Source: NIOZ-UU13 sp049287505
GTDB taxonomy: Bacteria > Planctomycetota > Phycisphaerae > Sedimentisphaerales > Anaerobacaceae
NCBI GenBank assembly: GCA_049287505.1
Contig: JBAQFY010000420.1
Location: 1-11,392 of the forward strand
Length of the DNA stretch: 11,392 nucleotides
Reading direction: 5' to 3'
Shown here: positions 5,679 through 11,392 of the stretch, in pieces
How positions within the stretch are numbered: position 1 is the stretch's first letter
Layout: the number at the start of each line of letters is the position of its first letter
Notes under the pieces: generated by a model
The model's input: only the letters and a program-made list of their open reading frames with translations
The model's database searches: none
Told to the model about the DNA's origin: nothing
Program-made: the position numbers and the translations under genes

Positions 5679-6752
5679 TTAGTACCTTCTGAGCTGCTCA
5701 ACTGCTATGCGCGTAGTTGAGCTTGCTGCTCCGGAACCGCCATGCAATCTTAACTTCAAGCTTCCGATAGCTGACACATCATACCAGTCTTCCATATCCT
5801 GCTGATTACCGAACGGAATCCCAATACAGCCGTGTGGATTTTGACCTCTCAGAGTAAACTGCACATTGCCTGCCGCTGTTTCCATTTCCGACCAGAATCT
5901 ACCACCTGAGCATGCCCCAGAAGATGGTACCACATCTGGTGTGTCTACACTTTGAACCACAGAGGCAAGATTGTGTGCCAAACAATACAAAGTCGTCGAA
6001 GATGTCGCTACTGTTGCTCTTATGTTCTCGACACAGTCACCGGACATCTCATCCAAAAAGCCCCTTAGTTCATGTATATCACCATCGATGGGAACCCGCT
6101 TATCGTTATCTTCGGATATTCGAATGTCCTCGATGACGGCTCGAACACCACTGCCTGCGAGCTCACCCTGCAGCAACAATTTCCGAATCGTATAATCAAG
6201 TGGTAAATCCGTGTAGTCATAGCTGCCTGCAACGCCTGTAAAGCTCTTTATCTCCCTTGCAGATAAAAAGCCCACTGGACTGATGCTCTTCTGATCGAAA
6301 ATGTGTCCAAATATAATAAAGGCATGTGAGCCGACACTTGCATCGTAAGCCGCTTCGTTCCAGGTAAGCTTGAGCTGTGGATTCTTGAACTTTTTGGGAT
6401 CAAAGGCAAGCATCTGATCCCACAGAAACCTTCCGAACTCAATGTCGATGTAAATCAAAGGAGTCCCTCCAACCCGGTAATCGGTTTCCATAACGATTGG
6501 ATGCTTGCGATTGAAAATATTGTTTGCTTGACCCATCTTACCCGTAAGTGAGTACAAAACTTCTGATCCATCGATAAGCTCAAGCTTTGTTATATTCGAC
6601 ACGGGATGTCCCAGAATCGTTACGCTCCCGCCAACGGGTTGGTGAATCAATGTGATTCGAGAGATTGGATCCTGAACGTTAATGTCAATAATCTTTGTTC
6701 CCGATACGCCTAGGTCCTCACTGGCTAAAATTTCTGCATGTCTGTAGTTCAT
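5679..6752 (-). CDS. Probable double jelly-roll major capsid protein (357 aa)
   Basis: Candidate major capsid protein. The chain is beta-rich throughout and can be read as two successive barrels, roughly residues 1-175 and 176-357. Landmarks are FGRFLWDQMLAFDPKKFKNP followed by LKLTWN in the first half, and FLSAREIKSFTG, then TDLPLDYTIRKLLLQ and a strand region near VPIDGDIHELRGFL in the second. This series matches my memory of capsid proteins of small circular phages related to FLiP (Finnlakeviridae-like double jelly-roll lineage); fold recognition was not run. Length is right for a small double jelly-roll subunit (300-400 aa). It is preceded by a full anti-SD complement, AAGGAGGTGA, the strongest ribosome site here, as expected for the most abundant virion protein, and is surrounded by small virion-like genes. 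HK97-type capsid signatures (protease, portal) are absent. Confidence 0.6.
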   Translation of the reverse strand: MNYRHAEILASEDLGVSGTKIIDINVQDPISRITLIHQPVGGSVTILGHPVSNITKLELIDGSEVLYSLTGKMGQANNIFNRKHPIVMETDYRVGGTPLIYIDIEFGRFLWDQMLAFDPKKFKNPQLKLTWNEAAYDASVGSHAFIIFGHIFDQKSISPVGFLSAREIKSFTGVAGSYDYTDLPLDYTIRKLLLQGELAGSGVRAVIEDIRISEDNDKRVPIDGDIHELRGFLDEMSGDCVENIRATVATSSTTLYCLAHNLASVVQSVDTPDVVPSSGACSGGRFWSEMETAAGNVQFTLRGQNPHGCIGIPFGNQQDMEDWYDVSAIGSLKLRLHGGSGAASSTTRIAVEQLRRY

Positions 6753-6761
6753 AATTTCCTC

Positions 6762-6771
6762 TCACCTCCTT
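6762..6771 (-). promoter_or_regulatory. Full-strength ribosome binding site of the capsid gene
   Basis: AAGGAGGTGA is complementary to the whole anti-Shine-Dalgarno sequence and ends nine bases before the ATG at 6752. It starts at the last base of the upstream stop codon. The strength marks this gene as the most heavily translated in the operon and shows bacterial-type translation. Confidence 0.85.
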
Positions 6772-7205
6772 TACCCTGCCTTCATAATTTGTTCTTTTTT
6801 CGCGACCAGGGCCTTTACTATGTCCTCGACGCGCTTTATGTTTCGCGGATCACGCCTTGCGTATCTAGGCGATAAAACGCACGCTGAAATTGCGGCATGA
6901 TAAGGAGCAAATCCTGCAGCATAATCACCTTTTGCCTCAGAAACTCCCGGGCCCCAGTTTCGAACACCGTTCACCGTTGCCTTCCTGGACCACTTTTCGT
7001 CTCCGGCCTTTGCAACACCTTTACTAAACGCTTTCCGCGTTATAGCCTGCTGCACGCCCTCCTCATAGCTTCTTTCTGCTGCCTTCGCTCCCTGTGCCCA
7101 GCTGCTCCTGGGATTTGCAATCCCATATGCGTAATTGTCCGCCCTTCGCGGTGTGACCTCCGCCCATTTGTCCGCAATCACATCAATTGCTCTTATGTAA
7201 GCCAT
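6771..7205 (-). CDS. Conserved-type basic phage protein upstream of the capsid gene (144 aa)
   Basis: A basic, alpha-helical, repetitive protein rich in Ala, Arg, Gly and Lys. Readable parts are DKWAEVTPRRADNYAYGI near the N-terminus, then several helices each beginning with a small-residue turn (AFSKGVAKAGDEKW, RNWGPGVSEAKGDYAAGFAPY) and a positively charged tail (RRDPRNIKRVEDIVKALVAKK). I recall proteins of this style next to double jelly-roll capsid genes in environmental phage contigs but know no function. The start at 7205 follows GGAGG at good spacing; the in-frame ATG at 7220 lies in front of that site and is unlikely. The charge and position suggest an internal capsid, scaffold or DNA-binding virion role. 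Confidence 0.7.
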   Translation of the reverse strand: MAYIRAIDVIADKWAEVTPRRADNYAYGIANPRSSWAQGAKAAERSYEEGVQQAITRKAFSKGVAKAGDEKWSRKATVNGVRNWGPGVSEAKGDYAAGFAPYHAAISACVLSPRYARRDPRNIKRVEDIVKALVAKKEQIMKAG

Positions 7206-7339
7206 TTGTTTAACCTCCATTTAGCTTTCTCATTTTGTTTCCGGCTCTTTCAACCTCCCTTCAGGGCCGGTTCTAATACTGCTTTGACTCTTCCTTCTTC
7301 AACTGTACCTTTAAGTATATTACTTTAAGGTATATCCTG
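7206..7339 (-). other. 134-bp intergenic gap in the late operon
   Basis: The longest gap in an operon whose genes otherwise nearly touch. On the minus strand a 22-codon frame, ending GRVKAVLEPALKGG and stopping at TGA, reads like protein but has no ATG, GTG or TTG start; a 7-codon ATG frame follows before the GGAGG of the next gene. No hairpin with a T-run was seen. It may hold a leader peptide, an unannotated short gene with an unusual start, or only a regulatory spacer. Confidence 0.3.
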
Positions 7340-8890
7340 TCAAATTCTTTTATGCCACCATTCCTCCTCAATTACCTCCCACAGCTGTGCGGGCAGCATC
7401 CAGCCCGGTTCGTGACCGGCACACGCATCTTCCTTGACTTTCTCCGGCATAAAATAAAAGTTCGCACCCGATCTTTTGACCATTCCAAGGTACTCTACCT
7501 CTGCATCGTACCAGTAACGCCACTCCGTAATCAGCATCCATTTTCCCTGCTCTACCCACGCGCTCCATTGCCACGGCTCTCCAAAATGCCAGGTGTCCCC
7601 ATACGCTGACCTCTCCTCACCCATAATTGGACCGCCCCATTGAGTGCATCCGTGATAATAAGGGATTCCTTTTGGTGAAATGCTTACTAAGTTCGCATAC
7701 TGAAACTCTTCTTTGTACCTCAGAACATACGTCCATCCTGTATATGTCACCTTGAAGTCGTATTTTGCACCCGGCCATACGTGATAAATCAATAACGCAC
7801 CTGCTACTATCGCTGCGGCAATAATCCCGGCCTTAATTAGTAACGCCGTTTCTTCCGGCGTCAGTGGCCCCCCCACCTCACCCCTGTATTTTGCTAGGAT
7901 GTCACTGATTGGCTTTGTAAATCCTTTTCTTGCTAGCTCTTTAGCTATTTTTGGGTCATGTATCAGCTTTTCCCATTCCCAGGGTCTTATCTTGAACACA
8001 ACATCACTGGCAGCTCTTATTGTAACATCCGGATTAAAGTGTCTGTACCCCTGGTACGCCTTCATAATCAGCTCGTTTACGTTTTCCAGTAATGCCGGCC
8101 TATATTGCGTAACAATATCCATATACATTTGCCCTCCCGGCGTAGAGCAATACCAGGCAAACCACTCCTGGTACGTTTTCCACACCGCCGGCGTCATCTC
8201 CGCCATACCTGCAACCTGTGGAACATCGTACCGCGGCCGGCACAGCTCATATTCTTGCTGCCAGTATGTTTCTCTTTCGTATCTGACCGGCTCAGACGTT
8301 ATATATGTTACTATTTTATCTTCCACCCAAACCTTGACTTTTTCTGTTCTTGCCGGTACCCATACCTTCTGAATCTCCCATCCCCCCGGAATCCATACTC
8401 GTGTGGTTCTAAGTCCGGCCGGTATTATCTCCTGGTAAGGCTCGAACGTTGCATCTACCCAAAACTGATATGCCTCAGTCGGCTCCGACATTCCTCTTGC
8501 ATCTGCCATTGCAGTCGGTCTGTACCTGGTTTCAAAATACCCCGGAATCTCTTTGTACACCGTTATTGTGTACGCCTCGAACCAGACCTCCTTATGCCCG
8601 TAATGCCCCTCTACATATACCTGTTCGTCCTTCCAGTATCCGGGAATTTCTTTTAACTCCGTGTGCCAGTGACCTGGTATTGTATATTGCTGCTCTTCTG
8701 CGTGAGCCTCCACTAAAACCCTTCTTTGTGCCCAGTGTGCCGGTATCATTTCGCATACTTCGACTGGTACCCCCGGCATTACGTACACTAAGTCTGGTGC
8801 GTTAATGTCCGTAATTGGGTCCCATTGCACACCCTCGAGCTCCTCACGAATCACGAATGCCTCCTTGTATCTTATTCTGTATAGCTTCAC
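7340..8890 (-). CDS. Large aromatic-repeat membrane protein, putative spike or entry protein (516 aa)
   Basis: Largest protein of the genome. The N-terminal 200 residues carry degenerate repeats built on I-P-G-H/Y/G-W/F followed by K-x-V-x-V-E-x-H, for example IPGHWHTELKEIPGYWKDEQ and later VWIPGGWEIQKVWVP, similar in style to YXWGXW-type repeats. A middle region is helical (about 210-340). A transmembrane segment of about 23 residues (350-372, IKAGIIAAAIVAGALLIYHVW) is followed by a tryptophan-rich extracellular or intravirion domain of 144 residues. The GTG start at 8890 overlaps the preceding TGA by three bases with no clear ribosome site, so it is coupled to the acetyltransferase gene. 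A membrane-anchored repeat protein in a capsid operon suggests a spike, receptor-binding or membrane-remodelling component of a lipid-containing virion; function is inferred. Confidence 0.7.
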   Translation of the reverse strand: MKLYRIRYKEAFVIREELEGVQWDPITDINAPDLVYVMPGVPVEVCEMIPAHWAQRRVLVEAHAEEQQYTIPGHWHTELKEIPGYWKDEQVYVEGHYGHKEVWFEAYTITVYKEIPGYFETRYRPTAMADARGMSEPTEAYQFWVDATFEPYQEIIPAGLRTTRVWIPGGWEIQKVWVPARTEKVKVWVEDKIVTYITSEPVRYERETYWQQEYELCRPRYDVPQVAGMAEMTPAVWKTYQEWFAWYCSTPGGQMYMDIVTQYRPALLENVNELIMKAYQGYRHFNPDVTIRAASDVVFKIRPWEWEKLIHDPKIAKELARKGFTKPISDILAKYRGEVGGPLTPEETALLIKAGIIAAAIVAGALLIYHVWPGAKYDFKVTYTGWTYVLRYKEEFQYANLVSISPKGIPYYHGCTQWGGPIMGEERSAYGDTWHFGEPWQWSAWVEQGKWMLITEWRYWYDAEVEYLGMVKRSGANFYFMPEKVKEDACAGHEPGWMLPAQLWEVIEEEWWHKRI

Positions 8891-9372
8891 GTGTCAATTT
8901 TGCCCATACGCTTAAAAATATCAATATTCTCCACTCTCCCAGGGTTAACCTCATCAGAATCTAATCTGGACATGCTCTTTACCCTCTCTACCCTTCGATA
9001 TCCAATCTTTTCATAAAACCCAATAGGGTCTCCGGATGATTGATCTGACTTGCTTCTTACTGTTTTCGGTTCTAATATTTGTACCATTTTTTTCCCTATT
9101 CCCTTGCCTCTAATATCTCCTTTAACCAGCAAGTGAATTAATGTGCCCGCAGGCTCCATTACTGCCCAGCCTACAATCTCGTCTCCCAACAAAGCAATCA
9201 GCGTTGTGTACTTCTTAACGTATTTTCTCTGTTGACCGACAGACACAAAATAATCATTGACCGCCCCCGGAGCCCCTTTCTTCATTCCCCTCCCTGATAA
9301 CCAAAAATCAACAAACTTACAAATCCTCTCCACATCATTAATCCCAGCACGTCGATAATCCACTTTCTCCAT
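8887..9372 (-). CDS. GNAT-family N-acetyltransferase (161 aa)
   Basis: First gene of the late operon. GNAT fold: motif A around residues 83-95 with the acetyl-CoA-binding signature I-R88-G-K-G91-I-G93, preceded by strand 4 (TLIHLLV), and GFYEKIGYRRV (118-128) as motif B with Y120 in the place of the usual catalytic tyrosine. Length is typical. The RSKSDQSSGDP segment between the two is a serine-rich insertion. The substrate cannot be read; modification of virion or host proteins, or a small-molecule resistance role, are open. The ATG at 9372 lies behind a weak ribosome site (GGTG) in a small hairpin. Its TGA overlaps the start of the 516-aa gene, so it belongs to the operon. Confidence 0.88.
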   Translation of the reverse strand: MEKVDYRRAGINDVERICKFVDFWLSGRGMKKGAPGAVNDYFVSVGQQRKYVKKYTTLIALLGDEIVGWAVMEPAGTLIHLLVKGDIRGKGIGKKMVQILEPKTVRSKSDQSSGDPIGFYEKIGYRRVERVKSMSRLDSDEVNPGRVENIDIFKRMGKIDT

Positions 9373-9443
9373 GGTTTTTTCACCAAAAAAACCACTCTTT
9401 AATTTTTCTAATCTGGTAAACTACTACAAACTTATGGCTTCAA

Positions 9444-9865
9444 GGCTCAAGGCCACATCTTTAAATATACAATAAATGCCATTTTGTTCAAGGCTCAAGG
9501 CCAACAAAGACAAGGCTCAAGGCCAACAATGACATGGCTCAAGGCCAATGGCCTAATGGCTCAAGGCCAATAAAGACAAGGCTCAAGGCCAACAAAGACA
9601 AGGCTCAAGGCCAATGGCCTAATGGCTTAAGGCCAATAAAGACAAGGCTCAAGGCCAATATTTATAAAGCTTAAGGCCAATAGCCTAATGGCTCAAGGCC
9701 AGTACGGACATGGATCAATGCCAATATTTATAAAGCTTAAGGCCAATAGCCTAATGGCTCAAGGCCAGTATGGACATGTCTCAAGGCCAATATTTATAAA
9801 GCTTAAGGCCAATGGCCTAATGGCTCAAAGCCAGTACGGACATTGATCAATGCCAAAGGCCAAAT
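9444..9865. repeat. 22-bp iteron array, 17 contiguous units plus one outlier
   Basis: From 9492 to 9865, 17 units of exactly 22 bp follow one another without a single insertion or deletion (starts at 9492, 9514, 9536 and so on to 9844). The shared core is GGCTCAAGGCCA, variable toward its 5' base; the trailing ten bases vary. Every third unit ends GCCTAAT, giving a 66-bp super-unit in which A, B and C types alternate in the right half. An outlying core sits at 9444-9455. TGGC-N5-GCCA makes each core a hyphenated dyad, so a dimer could bind one face of the helix at every second turn. Size and order fit a plasmid-type iteron origin or a partition/centromere array; no Rep gene is present, so ParB is the only obvious partner. 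Confidence 0.95.
9464..9491 (-). promoter_or_regulatory. Putative late-operon promoter in the iteron gap
   Basis: On the minus strand TTGAAC (9486-9491) is 16 bp from TATATT (9464-9469), a sigma70-like pair with transcription starting near 9457 and entering the GNAT-capsid operon 85 bp later. It occupies the one interruption of the array: the last core before the 22-bp units is at 9444, and the next starts at 9492, directly against the -35 box. A protein bound to the iterons would therefore touch or block RNA polymerase. The -35 is imperfect and no other good minus-strand promoter was found near the gene. Confidence 0.45.
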
Positions 9866-9880
9866 TCTAATCCTAAGGTA

Positions 9881-10088
9881 GGCGGCGTCCCTAATAAATC
9901 GCAAGGGTTAATATTTTTCTCTAAATAAACAAATCTACTCGCCGCCTTCGGCGCCCTTCGGCTCGCCTTCGGCGCCCCTCGGCAGCCGCCTTCGGCGGCC
10001 CTGTTAAATCGCAAGGGTTAATTCTCATACGACTGATTCCGCCATCCGCAGCCGCCTTCGGCGGCCCTGGTTAATCGCAAGGGTTAAT
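9881..10088. repeat. Second repeat family: three 17-bp repeats with GCC hairpins
   Basis: AAATCGCAAGGGTTAAT occurs at 9896-9912 and 10006-10022, and with one change at 10072-10088. The last two are each preceded by a perfect stem-loop GCCGCC-TTC-GGCGGC (from 9985 and 10051), so units of 38 bp are spaced 66 bp apart; the first copy keeps only half of the stem (GGCGGCGTCCCT). Further GC hairpins with TTCGG loops crowd 9940-9984. The repeat starts differ by 110 and 66 bp, both multiples of 22, so they keep the helical phase of the iteron array. Confidence 0.85.
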
Positions 10089-10182
10089 ATAACTTTTCAT
10101 AAATTCAAATCCCCAGAGCACGTTCGCCTCCCCACGTCGTTGGTTACCATTCGTAAACTTGGGAATGTTCTAGCCTCGAACC

Positions 10183-10705
10183 GGTGATTGCTAAAAGCAA
10201 TCACCTTGCATAAAAGCATCCCAGGTAAGCAAATCAATGCTATTACTGCAGTAGCACGTTTGGCGAAGGTTCTCCCCCCCAGACAGGTGCTCGGCCTTTC
10301 GGCCTTCGCCCCCCCCTTTCCTTGCCTTATCGGCTTATATGGAAGAGGAACTGTTTTACGTCTGGGGGAGAGAACCATCTCAAAAACCTTTAAGCGGCTC
10401 AATTCACCACCGCCTGAAAAATACATTCAGGCGGTTCCCCTCTTGAGCCGTACTGCAGTAATAGCATAAATATTCCGCCGCCGCCTGTAGCTTCCTGGGT
10501 TCTCTGCAAAGAGGCGGCGGCGGTTGAGCTCACCTTCGCCTGTCGACGGCGGCCTGCGGCAAATCCGTGCCAGGGTAGCGTATCTAACGCCCTGTCACTT
10601 TACTTGCTAACGCAGGCCGCCGCGTGCCCGCCTGTAGCTGCCGCAGGCGGGCTAAGTTAATTCCTGCCTCCCCCTGCTTCTTTCGAGGGGAGGCAGGGGT
10701 TTTTT
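10183..10705 (+). ncRNA. Candidate large structured RNA (about 520 nt) ending in a terminator
   Basis: Long perfect stems follow one another. Hairpin 10183-10192/10196-10205 (10 bp, AAA loop); a 17-bp closing stem 10237-10253/10451-10467 around a 197-nt domain that holds a 17-base pairing with one mismatch (10268-10284/10360-10376), a helix 10395-10402/10443-10450 and, inside it, 10409-10418/10426-10435. Then come a 12-bp stem 10475-10486/10512-10523, a 12-bp stem 10547-10558/10611-10622 enclosing a smaller one, a 9-bp stem 10626-10634/10644-10652, and a terminator. Plus- and minus-strand reading frames here lack ribosome sites. Size, density of helices and phage setting recall the large ornate RNAs (ROOL, GOLLD) but I see no sequence match and no clear promoter. 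The same helices could act in single-stranded DNA, as an origin or packaging signal. Confidence 0.55.
10663..10705 (+). terminator. Strong terminator after the structured region
   Basis: CCTGCCTCCCC (10663-10673) pairs with GGGGAGGCAGG (10687-10697), an 11-bp GC stem with a 13-base loop, followed by six Ts (10700-10705). It lies 14 bases before the ATG of the 86-aa gene, so it either ends an ncRNA or works as an attenuator of that gene. Confidence 0.85.
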
Positions 10706-10719
10706 AAGGGAGCAAATCT

Positions 10720-10980
10720 ATGATATCTAAATTAACGCACAGCACGTTGTTGGCTGCCCAATCTAGGCCGTCTGAGTCCATTGATACTCTCCGGACCGGT
10801 ATGCCGGTTCTGGACGCCTTGTTCACTAAATTAGCCTGCGGTGGGCAGTTTAATTTTTTAGACATTTTGGCAGCTATTTCCGAAATGGTCGCCTTCTATA
10901 CAGACTACGACATTTTAGAGGGTGAGGATTCAACGACAATTTTCGAAATGTCGGGAAATTATTGTCGGTTTTGCTCTTGA
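10720..10980 (+). CDS. Hypothetical protein (86 aa)
   Basis: Not recognised. The ATG follows AAGGGAG at seven to eight bases, a good ribosome site placed directly after a terminator. The first 30 residues are polar and Ser/Thr/Leu-rich; then GMPVLDALFTKLACGGQFNFLDILAAISEMVAFY (about 27-60) forms two amphipathic helices, and the acidic rest ends in a cysteine pair (C82, C85: YCRFCS). No membrane segment or known DNA-binding motif is visible. No promoter lies between the terminator and the start, so expression would need read-through, making it a candidate for control by the upstream RNA structure. The -35 box of the next promoter overlaps its stop codon. Confidence 0.6.
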   Translation: MISKLTHSTLLAAQSRPSESIDTLRTGMPVLDALFTKLACGGQFNFLDILAAISEMVAFYTDYDILEGEDSTTIFEMSGNYCRFCS

Positions 10981-11004
10981 CAAGATGTCGGTTATGCCGA
11001 TAAT
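10977..11004 (+). promoter_or_regulatory. Sigma70-like promoter of the leader and 61-aa gene
   Basis: Perfect TTGACA (10977-10982), a 16-bp spacer and GATAAT (10999-11004). Start of transcription is expected near 11011. The transcript would cross the contig junction into the gene at 42 (copy at 11307) after a leader of about 296 nt. Confidence 0.65.
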
Positions 11005-11010
11005 TGAGAT

Positions 11011-11306
11011 TATGTAATGTCGCAGTTGCCAATAGTGATCTTAGTATCGGCTAAACTGTTTACGGCAGCCCGTTGTGTAACTAAGCTGTTGGCACTGCGG
11101 CGCCTTTAACTGTCTATGTAGGCGGCGGCTGTAGAAGCCCACGGGCCTTAGCGAACGGTCGAATACGACAAGAGAACGATATTTGGTAGTCGGCGATGGC
11201 TTCGTACTCACCCCGTTCAAAAGGTGCAAGAAACAGTCAATGCGGAGGCCCACTCTTGCCCGCTTACATTTTTTTGTCGGCCCACCGGCCGGAGAAAGGA
11301 TACAAA
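11011..11306 (+). ncRNA. Long structured 5' leader or second RNA
   Basis: About 296 nt lie between the promoter and the ATG of the 61-aa gene, with no convincing frame. A long pairing CGCAGT(T)GCCAA 11021-11032 with TTGGCACTGCG 11089-11099 (one bulge) encloses two hairpins (TTAG-CTAA at 11041-11054; ACGG-CCGT near 11062-11073), making a three-way junction; CGCC-GGCG and a GGCC-CACC-GGCC hairpin near the ribosome site follow. The shape suggests a riboregulatory leader or a separate RNA whose 3' end is undefined. No known riboswitch signature was recognised. Confidence 0.4.
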
Positions 11307-11392
11307 ATGTACCGAATCAACGAATTTGTTGATGGCGTCAGGGTCAACCTTGCCGTCGCAACTTTTGATGATCTTGACGAAGCTGAGGCTTA
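11266..11392. repeat. Terminal direct repeat, right copy
   Basis: Exact duplicate of bases 1-127, marking closure of the circle. Counting it once gives a genome of about 11,265 bp. Confidence 0.95.
11307..11392 (+). CDS. Start of the 61-aa hypothetical gene, repeated at the contig end
   Basis: This is the same gene as the one beginning at 42, read again in the terminal overlap and cut by the window end after about 28 codons. It is not a second copy. Here its ribosome site and upstream leader are seen in their true continuous context. Confidence 0.9.
   Translation, partial: MYRINEFVDGVRVNLAVATFDDLDEAEA

Noticed and set aside
9444..9865. CRISPR array
   Set aside because: The units are contiguous 22-bp tandem repeats with repetitive, not unique, intervening bases, and no cas gene is present.
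10097..10469. Overlapping frames of 109 aa (minus) and 93 aa (plus) in the structured region
   Set aside because: Both owe their length to GC-rich inverted repeats, have no ribosome site and show no domain character.
11041..11253. Minus-strand 70-aa frame in the leader
   Set aside because: No ribosome site and low plausibility; the sequence is better explained by plus-strand structure.

Overview
The window is a complete circular genome. Its last 127 bases (11266-11392) repeat its first 127 exactly, so the molecule is about 11,265 bp and the ends are an artefact of linearising it. Full-strength Shine-Dalgarno sites (a complete anti-SD complement before the capsid-type gene), sigma70-like promoters and a segment matching bacterial initiator tRNA point to a bacterial host. 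The gene content is that of a small temperate phage or phage-plasmid. Family names below come from reading motifs and from recall of protein families; no database search was run.

Layout. Plus strand, 42-1180: a 61-aa gene, a terminator, an 88-aa gene and a short tyrosine recombinase. Just beyond it (1221-1293, minus) lies a degenerate initiator tRNA(Met), probably the attP site. Minus strand, 1284-2271: a ParB-like protein with a C-terminal Cys4 motif and an AbrB/SpoVT-type regulator. 2272-2822: an operator-like region and a free-standing plus-strand transcription unit (promoter, about 180 nt, terminator) with no convincing ORF. Minus strand, 2823-9372: ten tightly packed genes forming the late operon, in transcription order GNAT acetyltransferase, 516-aa aromatic-repeat membrane protein, 144-aa protein, probable double jelly-roll major capsid protein, four small beta-rich virion-type proteins, a holin-like protein, a TM/coiled-coil protein and a PD-(D/E)XK-type nuclease. 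9373-10719: 1.35 kb without genes, holding a 22-bp iteron array, a second repeat family and a highly structured segment ending in a strong terminator. 10720-10980: an 86-aa plus-strand gene, then a promoter and a structured 0.3-kb leader running across the contig junction into the 61-aa gene.

How it may work (inference): the recombinase integrates the circle into a host initiator-tRNA gene through the anticodon-loop core. ParB, AbrB and the iteron array would handle maintenance and switching. The late operon, whose best promoter sits inside the gap in the iteron array, makes a small icosahedral, possibly lipid-containing virion of the double jelly-roll (FLiP-like) type. No replication initiator, polymerase, terminase or packaging ATPase is recognisable. 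Replication therefore probably depends on the host and on the elaborate non-coding region, the most unusual part of the genome.
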